Below the pieces are notes generated by a model. It did not search any database and was not told where the DNA came from. It saw nothing but the letters and a program-made list of their open reading frames with translations. The translations under genes and the position numbers were made by a program. Shown piece by piece: positions 30,007 through 38,910 of a stretch of 64,000 nt of DNA. The stretch covers positions 1 to 64,000 of the forward strand of contig JAJECX010000044.1 in assembly GCA_022821805.1 (NCBI GenBank). Reading direction: 5' to 3'. How positions within the stretch are numbered: the first letter of the stretch is position 1; each line of letters starts with the position of its first letter. The stretch is from Anaerolineae bacterium. Its GTDB lineage: Bacteria > Chloroflexota > Anaerolineae > Aggregatilineales > Phototrophicaceae.

Positions 30007-30022
30007 CCCGCCACCGCAAACC

Positions 30023-30147
30023 TGTGCGGGCTATCGACGGGCTGTGTCGGCGCTCAGTGTCTACGCGACCTGCGCGCCCTTTGGCTCGCCCGCCGACGCA
30101 CGATCTGCTCAACCTGCGCGACCCTCTGTGTCCTCGGTGGTGAGAAT
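30023..30147. repeat. Repeat cluster between trpA and the tyr leader
   Basis: CTGTGCGGGCTATCGACGGGCTGTG, nested CGGCGCTCAGTGTCTACGCGACC, CTTTGGCTCGCCCGCC, and a CCTCTGTGTCCTCGGTGGTGAG copy of the CTCTGTG family. It fills the gap ahead of the tyr promoter at 30219. Confidence 0.7.
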
Positions 30148-30218
30148 TCCGACGCGCTTTTGTCACACCACCGACCGCCAATTCCGCCGCCATTGCCCCG
30201 TCCCGCTATAACTCGTAA

Positions 30219-30247
30219 TTGACAGCCTCCCGATAACGGGGTATCCT
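30219..30247 (+). promoter_or_regulatory. Promoter of the tyr/aro leader and operon
   Basis: TTGACA at 30219-30224, exactly 17 bases, then TATCCT at 30242-30247. Start of transcription is expected near 30254, about 27 bases before the leader peptide ATG. Confidence 0.8.
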
Positions 30248-30280
30248 CAACTTTGGGGGATCAGAACTCGAAACACGCAC

Positions 30281-30349
30281 ATGCGCAATTTACACCTGCA
30301 CAGTTTTCGTTATTATTACTACCCAAACTGCATAAACCGGTCTGGGTGA
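30281..30349 (+). CDS. Tyrosine-rich leader peptide of an attenuator
   Basis: A 22-codon open frame from ATG (30281) to TGA (30347-30349) reads Phe-Arg-Tyr-Tyr-Tyr-Tyr in codons 9-14 (30305-30322): four Tyr codons in a row (TAT TAT TAC TAC) plus a Phe. It lies between a consensus promoter and a terminator just ahead of aroH-tyrA, the place and composition of an attenuator leader peptide. Ribosomes short of Tyr-tRNA would stall on codons 11-14. No strong Shine-Dalgarno is seen; GGGGGA lies about 20 bases upstream, near the predicted transcript start. The peptide itself need have no function. Confidence 0.82.
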   Translation: MRNLHLHSFRYYYYPNCINRSG

Positions 30350-30398
30350 TTCGCGCTGGCATCTGATTTCCACGCTGTTACGTACTAAATGGAGGCGC
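30320..30398 (+). promoter_or_regulatory. Pause hairpin and antiterminator of the tyr attenuator
   Basis: Strand 1, ACCCA (30321-30325), directly follows the Tyr codons and can pair with strand 2, TGGGT (30343-30347). Strand 2 continues into TTCGCGCT, whose GCGCT (30353-30357) can pair with GGCGC (30394-30398), the 5' arm of the terminator; GGT (30345-30347) can also meet ACC farther in. A ribosome held at the Tyr codons covers strand 1, freeing 2 to pair with 3 and prevent termination. Pairings were found by hand and are modest in length. Confidence 0.6.
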
Positions 30399-30427
30399 AG
30401 AGTGAACCGCTCGGCGCCTTTTTTGTT
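30392..30427 (+). terminator. Attenuator terminator before aroH
   Basis: AGGCGC (30393-30398) pairs with GCGCCT (30414-30419), with an inner GAG/CTC helix (30400-30402 with 30410-30412), then TTTTTT G TTT. It sits between the leader peptide and the aroH ribosome site. Confidence 0.88.
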
Positions 30428-30449
30428 TGAGAAAGGGAGAGCCTTGACC

Positions 30450-30893
30450 ATGATACGAGGCATACGCGGCGCAACCACTGTCGAGTCCAATTCAAACCAG
30501 GACATTCTTGATGCCACGCAGGAATTGCTCCGGGTCATGGTCGACAAAAACGGCATCATCGAAGACGATGTCGCCAGCGTGCTCTTCAGCGCCACGCCCG
30601 AGCTCGACGATACCTTCCCCGCAAAAGCCGCCCGCATGATGGGCTGGACGCGCACCGCCCTCATGGGCTTCCAGGAAGCCGATGTCAAGCATGGCTTGCC
30701 CATGTGCGTCCGCGTGCTCATCCACTGGAATACCGACAAATCCATTGACGAGATTCAGCATGTCTTTCTTCGCGATGCCGTCTCCCTGCGGCCTGATTTA
30801 AAGCCATCTTCCTCCTCCCCAAAACACAGCGGAGATTCTTCCCCCCAATACTTTGGGGGGACCGAGGGGGGTGGGGATGCAGGGGGCGCCTGA
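30450..30893 (+). CDS. aroH: Chorismate mutase, AroH type
   Basis: This chorismate-to-prephenate mutase has the trimeric B. subtilis AroH fold, opening MIRGIRGATTVESNS with the active-site arginine of RGIRGATT, and HGLPMCVRVLIHWNT carrying the second catalytic Arg. The catalytic unit ends around residue 117 (IQHVFLRDAVSLRPDL), the usual family length. The remaining 30 residues, rich in Ser, Gly and Asp, are translated from a GC-rich repeat (30805-30892) and are probably disordered. The ATG at 30450 lies after the attenuator terminator with GGGAG upstream; a GTG at 30402 is inside the terminator and is rejected. It is first structural gene of the aro operon, and its TGA overlaps the tyrA ATG by one base. 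Confidence 0.93.
   Translation: MIRGIRGATTVESNSNQDILDATQELLRVMVDKNGIIEDDVASVLFSATPELDDTFPAKAARMMGWTRTALMGFQEADVKHGLPMCVRVLIHWNTDKSIDEIQHVFLRDAVSLRPDLKPSSSSPKHSGDSSPQYFGGTEGGGDAGGA
30805..30892. repeat. G-rich repeat forming the aroH 3' end
   Basis: CTTCCTCCTCCCC..., CCCCCCAATACTTTGGGGGG (a strong inverted repeat at about 30841-30860) and GGGGGGTGGGGATGCAGGGGG. It resembles the GGGGAGGGGGCAGGGG tails of the long repeats elsewhere, here within coding sequence. Confidence 0.6.
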
Positions 30894-31777
30894 TGGCGAA
30901 CGGTTTCCGCGCCCGTAATCTGGCCATCGTCGGCTTGGGCTTGATGGGCGGCTCGCTCGCCTTGGCTATGCGCGATCATGCCGACTGCATCAGCGGCGTC
31001 GACCGTGACGAGCGCGCCCGCCGTTACGCCCTCGAACGCGGCATGGTCGATTGCGCCAGCGCCGACCTCCATCAAGCCGTCAATGGCGCCGACGTGGTCG
31101 TCCTGGCTGCCCCCGTTCGCGTCATTGTCGAGATGCTGCAAATGCGCATCGGCTCCTACCTGCGCTCCAACACCCTGGTCATTGATATCGGCAGCACCAA
31201 ACAGGATATCGTCGACGCGATGGCGAATCTGCCCATCGGCGTCAACGCCGTCGGCGGCCATCCCATGACCGGCAAGGAAAACGGCGGCATCGAAGAATCG
31301 GACCTTTCGCTCTATCGCGGACGACCCTTTGTGCTCTGTCCCTCGCGCCGCACCACGCCGGCCGCGCGCTTGCACGCCGTCGCCTTCGTCGAAACGCTCG
31401 GCGCCCTGCCCATCGAAATGGACGCCGAGCGTCACGATCAGATCGTCGCCGGTATCAGCCACCTGCCGTATCTGCTCAGCGCGACCCTGGTCGCCACAAT
31501 CGCCAAGCAGGCGCGCGATGATAGCGCCTATTGGGAACTGGCCGCCGGCGGTTTCCGCGATACCAGCCGCCTCGCCGCCAGCGATGTGACCATGATGGGC
31601 GATATTCTCAGCACCAATACCCAAGCCGTCGCCACCTTGCTCGCCCAGTTTCGCATGCAGCTGGCAATGCTCGAAACTCTGCTGATCGCCGGCGACGACC
31701 ACCAGCTGGGCGAATCCCTCCAACCGATACGCCAAGCGCGTAAAGAATGGGCGCGTGATTATGACAGCCGACGTTAG
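30893..31777 (+). CDS. tyrA: Prephenate dehydrogenase
   Basis: The 294-residue NAD(P)-dependent enzyme oxidises prephenate to 4-hydroxyphenylpyruvate, committing flux to tyrosine. The Rossmann motif is VGLGLMGGSLALA (about 14-26). DIGSTKQDI, the GGHPMTGKENGG active-site segment (about 122-133) and ISHLPYLLSATL with its catalytic His follow. No ACT domain is present, so feedback inhibition by a classical ACT module is not expected, which fits transcriptional control through the Tyr leader. The arogenate-specific alternative cannot be excluded. It overlaps aroA by 17 bases. Confidence 0.94.
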   Translation: MANGFRARNLAIVGLGLMGGSLALAMRDHADCISGVDRDERARRYALERGMVDCASADLHQAVNGADVVVLAAPVRVIVEMLQMRIGSYLRSNTLVIDIGSTKQDIVDAMANLPIGVNAVGGHPMTGKENGGIEESDLSLYRGRPFVLCPSRRTTPAARLHAVAFVETLGALPIEMDAERHDQIVAGISHLPYLLSATLVATIAKQARDDSAYWELAAGGFRDTSRLAASDVTMMGDILSTNTQAVATLLAQFRMQLAMLETLLIAGDDHQLGESLQPIRQARKEWARDYDSRR

Positions 31778-33092
31778 ACAGGACCAATTCACCATCCGGC
31801 CCGGCGCCGCTTTGCTCGGCGAACTGTCCGTGCCCGGCGACAAATCGATATCGCATCGCGCCGTCATGCTCGCCGCCATCGCCCGCGGCAAATCCGAAAT
31901 CCGCAACTGGCTCGCCGCCGGCGATACGGAAGCCACCCTCGGCGCCATCCGCGACCTCGGAATACAAATTGAGCGACACGACGCCAATACCTTGACCATC
32001 CACGGCGGCGCCATGCGCCCAGCCGATGGTCCGCTCAATCTGATGAACGCCGGCACCGGCATTCGCTTGCTCGCCGGCATTATGGCGGGACAAGATTTTC
32101 CCAGCATCCTCGATGGCAGCGCCCAGCTGCGGCGGCGCCCAATGAAACGCATAACCGATCCCTTGCAGCGCATGGGCGCTGATATCGAATCGAGCGACGG
32201 CGCCTGCCCCCTGCATATTCGCCCTGCGAAACTGAATGGCATCGCGTACGAGCTGCCGGTCGCCAGCGCCCAGGTGAAAAGCGCCATTCTGCTGGCTGCC
32301 TTGTACGCCAACGCGCCCACCACCGTGATTCAGCCCGGTCCCGCGCGCGATCACACCGAGCGCATGCTTCGTTCCCTGGGCGTCGACATCAGCCAAGACG
32401 GCGCTGACGGAAATACCATCACCCTCGTCCCCAACCAGCATCTGAATCCCCTGGACATGACCGTGCCCGGCGATGTTTCCTCAGCCGCCTTTCTCCTCGT
32501 TGCCGCGCTGCTGACGCCTGACAGCGACCTGACAGTTACGGGCGTAAATCTCAATCCCACCCGCACCGGCATCATCGATGCGCTGACCGAAATGGGCGCC
32601 GATATCGCGCTCAGCAACGTTTCCGAGCAAGCGGGCGAGCCAATCGGCGATATTCGCCTGCGTGCCAGCCAGCTGCGCGGCCTCGAAATCGGCGGCGAAA
32701 CCGTCGTGCGCATGATCGACGAATTCCCCATTCTGATGGTCGCGGCGCTGCGCGCGGAAGGGGAAACGCTTGTGCGCGACGCCAAGGAACTTCGCGTCAA
32801 AGAGACCGACCGCATCGCCGTCATGGCTGCTGAGCTAAGAAAACTGGGCGCCGAGATCGAAGAACGCGAAGACGGCTTCCGCATCATCGGTCCCCAAAGC
32901 CTGACCGGCGCTGTCGTCGATGGCCACGACGACCATCGCATCGCCATGAGCTTGACCATCGCCGGTCTGATCGCCGCCGAAGGCACAGTGGTCACCGATG
33001 CCGCCTGCGCCAGGGACAGTTTCCCCGGCTTCGCCGAGGCGCTCATCAGCTGCGGCGCGCGCCTCCTGCCCTCCAATTCGCAGAAGCTGTAG
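31761..33092 (+). CDS. aroA: 5-enolpyruvylshikimate-3-phosphate synthase
   Basis: The 443-residue enzyme transfers enolpyruvyl from PEP to shikimate-3-phosphate. It shows VPGDKSISHRAVMLAAIA, NAGTGIRLLAGIM, GSAQLRRRPMKRI, ELPVASAQVKSAILLAAL, the RVKETDRI loop and DGHDDHRIAMSL. NAGTGIRL rather than NAGTAMRP suggests the class II-like group. The ATG at 31761 lies in the end of tyrA. The stop codon TAG (33090-33092) is the TAG of a GTAGGG repeat. Confidence 0.95.
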   Translation: MTADVRQDQFTIRPGAALLGELSVPGDKSISHRAVMLAAIARGKSEIRNWLAAGDTEATLGAIRDLGIQIERHDANTLTIHGGAMRPADGPLNLMNAGTGIRLLAGIMAGQDFPSILDGSAQLRRRPMKRITDPLQRMGADIESSDGACPLHIRPAKLNGIAYELPVASAQVKSAILLAALYANAPTTVIQPGPARDHTERMLRSLGVDISQDGADGNTITLVPNQHLNPLDMTVPGDVSSAAFLLVAALLTPDSDLTVTGVNLNPTRTGIIDALTEMGADIALSNVSEQAGEPIGDIRLRASQLRGLEIGGETVVRMIDEFPILMVAALRAEGETLVRDAKELRVKETDRIAVMAAELRKLGAEIEEREDGFRIIGPQSLTGAVVDGHDDHRIAMSLTIAGLIAAEGTVVTDAACARDSFPGFAEALISCGARLLPSNSQKL

Positions 33093-33201
33093 GGCGAGCG
33101 TACGTTAGTGTCGGCGGTCTGTTTCTATGCGACCTACGCAGTCCTTGGGTCGCCCGCCAAATCGCAGAAGCTGTAGGGGCGCGCCTTGGCTCGCCCGCTA
33201 A
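33086..33201. repeat. Double repeat after aroA, carrying a copy of the aroA tail
   Basis: Two units begin with nearly the same 17-base string TCGCAGAAGCTGTAGGG, at 33079 and again at 33162. The first belongs to the last codons of aroA. Units read GTAGGGCGAGCGTACGTTAGTG, TCGGCGGTC, CTTGGGTCGCCCGCC and GTAGGGGCGCGCCTTGGCTCGCCCGC. Confidence 0.75.
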
Positions 33202-33232
33202 AACAGACCAAGACCGGAGCAAGGGAAAACGT

Positions 33233-34075
33233 GTGCCAACAAATCGAGTAGGCGTTATCGGCTTCCCGGTCGAGCACAGCCTCAGCCCGCTCATGCACAA
33301 CGCCGCCTTTAAGGCGCTCAATATGCGCGACTGGCGCTATGACGCCATGTCCATCCCGCCCGATATCTTGCGGCTGGGCTTGCGCGAACCCCGCGATCAC
33401 GGCTATATCGGCATCAACGTGACCGTCCCCCACAAAGAAGCGATCATGGAATATGTGCGCCCCGACGAAAAAGCGCGCGCCATCGGCGCCGTCAATACGG
33501 TCGACTTCCGCAGCAACCTGGGCACCAATACCGATGCCGACGGCTTCATCAACGACCTGCGCGCCCATGACTTGCCCATTGCCGGCGAGCGTGTCCTTGT
33601 GCTTGGCGCAGGCGGCGCGGCGCGGGCCGCCGTCTATGGGCTTTCACGCGCTGGCGCCGAAGTGGCGATCGTCAATCGCACCATGTCGCGCGCTAATGCC
33701 CTGGTCGACCATTTGCGCGCCTCCGCAGGCATTGACGGCATAAGCATAATCAGCCTCGATGAAGCGGCGGGGTGGGGCATGTCGCTGATCGTCAACTGCA
33801 CATCCGTCGGCTTGCATCCAAACGTCCATCAATCGCCTTGGTACGACGGTGTGCCTTTTCCTGTCGGCATAACCGTTTATGATATGGTCTATCGACCGGC
33901 CAACACCGCGCTGATGCGGCAATGCGTCGCCCATGACGGCTTCGCCATCGGCGGGCTTGGCATGCTCGCGCGCCAGGGCGCAATCGCCTTTGAGCTATGG
34001 ACGGGCGTCGAACCGCCGATTGACTTGATGCAAAGCGTTCTACAAGATGCGCTGGAGAAGACGAAAGAGGACTGA
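33233..34075 (+). CDS. aroE: Shikimate dehydrogenase
   Basis: The 280-residue NADP enzyme reduces 3-dehydroshikimate. It starts at GTG 33233, behind AAGGGAA, reading VGVIGFPVEHSLSPLMHNAAF, the shikimate-binding SLSP motif. NVTVPHKEAIMEY holds the catalytic Lys, NTDADGF the Asp, VLVLGAGGAARAAVYGL the nucleotide loop and VNRTMSRA the NADP-recognising arginine. GLGMLARQGAIAFELWTG closes the domain. It is followed by aroC after six bases. Confidence 0.95.
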   Translation: MPTNRVGVIGFPVEHSLSPLMHNAAFKALNMRDWRYDAMSIPPDILRLGLREPRDHGYIGINVTVPHKEAIMEYVRPDEKARAIGAVNTVDFRSNLGTNTDADGFINDLRAHDLPIAGERVLVLGAGGAARAAVYGLSRAGAEVAIVNRTMSRANALVDHLRASAGIDGISIISLDEAAGWGMSLIVNCTSVGLHPNVHQSPWYDGVPFPVGITVYDMVYRPANTALMRQCVAHDGFAIGGLGMLARQGAIAFELWTGVEPPIDLMQSVLQDALEKTKED

Positions 34076-34081
34076 TCCCAT

Positions 34082-35256
<1,175 letters not shown>

Positions 35257-35260
<4 letters not shown>

Positions 35261-36774
35261 ACTTCGCGACCAATATCGTCATCACCGGATTCATGGGCAC
35301 GGGCAAGACCACCGTCGGCCAGATCCTGGCGCGCAAGCTCAACCGCGAATTCATCGACATGGACGCCCTGATCGAAGAGCGCGCGCGCATGACCATCCCG
35401 CAAATCTTCCAGCGCAAAGGCGAAGACGAATTCCGTGCCCTGGAACGGCAGTTAATCTATGAACTGGCGCTGCGCAACGGCTTGGTAATCGCCACCGGCG
35501 GCGGCGCCCTGGTCCAGGACGAGATGCGCCAAACCATGATCCAAAGTGGTTTGGTCGTCTGTCTGAACGCGAGCAAAGCCGATATTCGCCAGCGCTTGGC
35601 GGAAAACCAGCATCGTCCCCTGGCCGCCGGCTGGGAGAGCCTCTTTGAATCGCGTCAAAGCGCCTACGCCCAAATCCCTTATCAGATTATGACGACGGGC
35701 AAAACACCGGAAGAAATCGCCGCCGAGATCGCCGCGCTCGATCGGGGCGCCCTGTATGTCAACACGCCCGCCGGCGGCGGCTACCCAATCTATATCGGCA
35801 GCGGCTTATTGGATTGGGTTGCCAAGGAAGCTGAATCGCTCGGCTTGGCCAAGCACGTCGCTATCATATCCAACGAGACCGTCGCGCCTATCTACGCCGA
35901 TCGCTTGCTCAGGACCTTGCCCCGCGCCGACCTCATTACCGTGCCCGATGGCGAAGCCTACAAAAATCTGGACACCGTGCGCGCCATTTACGACCAGCTG
36001 CTCGTCTTCGGCGCCGACCGCAGCACAACCCTGATCGCCCTCGGCGGCGGCGTCATTGGCGATATGGTCGGCTTCGTCGCCGCCACCTATATGCGCGGCA
36101 TCCCCCTGGTCCAAATTCCCACCACCTTGCTCTCCATGGTTGATTCGAGCGTTGGCGGCAAAGTCGGCGTCGATCTGCCACAAGGCAAAAATCTAATCGG
36201 CGCCTTCAAACAGCCGCGCAGCGTGATCATTGATACCGATGTATTGCATTCTTTGCTTCCGCTTCACTGGCGCTGTGGCATGGCAGAAGTCATCAAACAT
36301 GGCTTGATCGCGCGCCCGTCGCTGTTGGATCCCGATCTCTGGAATCTGGAAAACGCTGAATACCTGGTCAGGCAAGCGGTGCAGGTCAAAATTGACGTGG
36401 TGGAAGTCGACCCCTACGAGCGCGGCATCCGCGCTCACCTCAACCTGGGCCACACCTTCGGCCACGCCATCGAAAAAGTGACCCAATACGCCATACCGCA
36501 CGGCGAAGCGGTCGCTATTGGCATCGTCAAGGCTGCTCGCTTGTCGCGCAACCTCGGCTTCATTGATGACGCCCTCGTCGAGCGCATCCTCAAGTTTAAT
36601 TGGCAGCTCGGCTTACCTACCGATATCGCCCTCGATCCCGAACGCTGGTACGCCGCCATGTCCACCGACAAAAAGTGGAAAGCCGGTTTATCCCGTCTCG
36701 TCGTACTCAAGAATCTCGGCGAAGCCGCTGTCATCGAAGGCTTGCCAAAGGAAGACATCTGTGCCGTCCTTTAG
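35257..36774 (+). CDS. aroKB: Fused shikimate kinase - 3-dehydroquinate synthase
   Basis: The 505-residue protein has two pathway enzymes in one chain. The N-terminal shikimate kinase (about 1-165) has P-loop GFMGTGKTTVG, DMDALIEE, the RKGEDEFRALE shikimate-binding stretch and GGGALV. The C-terminal dehydroquinate synthase (about 170-505) has VPDGEAYKNL, GGGVIGDMVGFVAATYMRGI, PTTLLSMVDSSVGGKVGVDLPQGKNLIG and zinc ligands including NLGHTFGHAIE. The two catalyse steps 5 and 2 of the shikimate pathway, not consecutive ones, so the fusion probably serves co-expression. ATG at 35257 overlaps the aroC stop by four bases. Confidence 0.96.
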
Positions 36775-36798
36775 CAGCCTTCCGCGAAATCATGGCAA

Positions 36799-36970
36799 CT
36801 CTAGGGGCGACTCTGTGAGTCGCCGACGAAAACGTGTAAACTGTACTCGCCCCCCAACATGCAAAACCGTAGGCGCGACCTATCAGATCGCCCGCCAAAA
36901 TACGAAAACCGGTTGGGGCGCCCTCCGCCTTCGCAAATCTGTACGGGCGGGCCGGTGGCTCGCCCCCAAA
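36799..36970. repeat. Tandem palindromic repeats before aroQ
   Basis: Four units: CTAGGGGCGACTCTGTGAGTCGCC (clear 9-bp inverted repeat), CGTAGGCGCGACCTATCAGATCGCCCGCC, GGTTGGGGCGCCCTCCGCC and TGTACGGGCGGGCCGGTGGCTCGCCCC. They fill the 233-base gap between aroKB and aroQ. Confidence 0.8.
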
Positions 36971-37007
36971 GCGCAATCAACGCCGGCAATGGGGGTAAAA
37001 CAACCAA

Positions 37008-37457
37008 ATGACCAAACACATTCTGCTCTTGCACGGGCCAAACTTGAATCTGCTGGGAACGCGCCAGCCCGATGTCTATGGCAGCATGACCCTGGCCGAC
37101 ATCAATGCCGCCGCCCAACGCCACATCACGCCCTACGACGCTGAACTGCGCGCCGCCCAGTCCAACCACGAAGGCGAACTGATCGATCTCCTGCACGACG
37201 CCCGCGCTTGGGCCCATGGCGTCGTCTTTAATCCCGGCGCCTACACCCACAGCTCGCTCGCCCTCCGCGATGCGATCGAGACCGTCGACATCCCTGTCAT
37301 TGAGGTTCATATTTCCAACATCCACGGCCGCGAATCCTTCCGTCACCAGTCCCTGCTGGCTGGCGTCTGCCTCGGGCAAATCGCCGGATTCGGCTGGCAC
37401 GGCTATCTGCTCGCCCTGGATGCGCTGCTGCGCCGCTGGGAATTGCTTGAAAGTTAG
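37008..37457 (+). CDS. aroQ: 3-Dehydroquinate dehydratase, type II
   Basis: The 149-residue dodecameric enzyme dehydrates 3-dehydroquinate. It shows [19 protein letters not shown] with the catalytic Tyr, [30 protein letters not shown], and [22 protein letters not shown] substrate loop residues. It completes a nearly full shikimate route (aroKB, aroQ, aroE, aroA, aroC); only DAHP synthase is absent from this window. Regulated with the operon if transcription crosses the repeats. Confidence 0.96.
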   Translation: MTKHILLLHGPNLNLLGTRQPDVYGSMTLADINAAAQRHITPYDAELRAAQSNHEGELIDLLHDARAWAHGVVFNPGAYTHSSLALRDAIETVDIPVIEVHISNIHGRESFRHQSLLAGVCLGQIAGFGWHGYLLALDALLRRWELLES

Positions 37458-37575
37458 CTGTTCAGAACGTATGAATACTCGCGGCGGTTCGTTGGTTATC
37501 TCGCCAATAGTTGACCGGCGCTCTTGGCCTCTATACTCTTCTCTTGCCTGACGATTTCAGCATACGGGACGAGCC

Positions 37576-38910
37576 ATGGTTACATCAGCCGACATTCTCG
37601 CCACAGTCGAAGAGCAGCGCGTGCGCTTCGTCGCCCTCTGGTTCACCGATATCACCGGCTTGGTCAAAAGCGTCATGATTCCCGCCGGCGAACTGGAGAA
37701 TGTTCTTGAAAACGGCTCCCATTTCGACGGCTCAGCGATCGAAGGCTTCGCCCGCGTCGCCGAAAGCGATATGGTCTTGGCGCCCGACCTCTCGACCTTT
37801 GTCGTCTTGCCTTGGACCGCCGGCGAAGAAACGACTGCCCGCCTCATCTGTTCAATCTGCACCCAGAACGGCGACCCCTTCATCGGCGATCCCCGCAGTC
37901 TCTTGATCAAGGCGCTCGACCAAGCGCGGAGCCTGAATCTGCGCTTCAAGACCGGCATGGAACTCGAGTTCTTCCTCTTTCCCCTTGATTCCATCGGCCA
38001 GCCCATGGTCAGCGCCCAATATGATATCGCTGGCTACTTTGATATCCCCGACGATCCAATCCGCTCGATGCGCCGCAGCATGCTCGCCACCCTCACCGCC
38101 ATGGGCATCCGCGTCGATTCAACCCACTCCGAAACCGGCAGCGGCCAGCACGAAATTGACTTTCAGTACGACGACGCCCTGCGCTCGGCTGATAACATTC
38201 TCACCTCCCGCATTGTCCTTAAGACGATCGCCAATCAGTACCGCTACTTCTGCACCTTCATGCCCCGTCCCCATGTCGATCTTCCCGGTTCCGGCATGCA
38301 CACCCACCAGAGCATGCATGACGCCGAAAGCGGGCTAAACCTCTTCGCCGACAGCCAGGGCGAATACAGCCTCTCCGATACCGCCCGCTACTTTCTCGCC
38401 GGCCAGCTGGAGCACGTCCGCGCCATGTGCGCCGTGCTGGCGCCCCTCGTCAACTCCTACAAACGCTTGGGCACCAGCTTTGAAGCCCCAGTCAACGTGA
38501 CCTGGGCTCATGTCAACCGCAGCGCCTTGATTCGCGTTCCCAGCACCGCGCCCGGCAAAGATTATCATACCCGCCTCGAATTGCGCTGCCCCGACCCGAC
38601 TGCTAATCCCTATCTGGCGATGGCGGTCATGCTCCAGGCTGGGCTCGACGGCATTCTGCATAAAATGCCCCTGGCCGATCCCATGGAAGAAACCCTGATG
38701 GGCGGCATCCCCGAACGCATGCGCCAAATCGAAGTGCTGCCCCATTCCCTCGACGAGGCTCTCGACGCCCTCAGCAACGATGATGTCATTCTCTCAGCGC
38801 TCGGTCCCTACGTCAGCGACCGCTACATCGCCGCCAAACGGCAGGAATGCGACGAATACAATCGACAAGTGACCGAATGGGAAGTCAAGCGCTACCTGAG
38901 CCGCTTTTGA
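37576..38910 (+). CDS. glnA: Glutamine synthetase, type I
   Basis: The 444-residue ammonia-assimilating enzyme has GSI motifs GSHFDGSAIEGFARVAESDMVL, GMELEFFLF, SGQHEIDFQYDDALRSADN, GSGMHTHQS, and a C-terminal RLELRCPDPTANPYLAMAVML. The adenylylation-site motif NLYDLP of GSI-beta is missing, and the Arg in EGFARV matches the feedback arginine of the Bacillus GSI-alpha type. Control is therefore more likely by feedback than by adenylylation. A TTGACC/TATACT pair with a short 15-base spacer lies at 37511-37537. The gene ends 26 bases inside the convergent lysC gene. Confidence 0.94.
   Translation: MVTSADILATVEEQRVRFVALWFTDITGLVKSVMIPAGELENVLENGSHFDGSAIEGFARVAESDMVLAPDLSTFVVLPWTAGEETTARLICSICTQNGDPFIGDPRSLLIKALDQARSLNLRFKTGMELEFFLFPLDSIGQPMVSAQYDIAGYFDIPDDPIRSMRRSMLATLTAMGIRVDSTHSETGSGQHEIDFQYDDALRSADNILTSRIVLKTIANQYRYFCTFMPRPHVDLPGSGMHTHQSMHDAESGLNLFADSQGEYSLSDTARYFLAGQLEHVRAMCAVLAPLVNSYKRLGTSFEAPVNVTWAHVNRSALIRVPSTAPGKDYHTRLELRCPDPTANPYLAMAVMLQAGLDGILHKMPLADPMEETLMGGIPERMRQIEVLPHSLDEALDALSNDDVILSALGPYVSDRYIAAKRQECDEYNRQVTEWEVKRYLSRF

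Noticed and set aside
30755..32323. 522-residue minus-strand ORF opposite aroH, tyrA and aroA
   Set aside because: It spans three well-supported genes in an operon and has no domain of its own.
37511..37537. Promoter of glnA (TTGACC, TATACT)
   Set aside because: The spacer is only 15 bases, too short for a confident sigma-70 promoter, so it is mentioned only under glnA.
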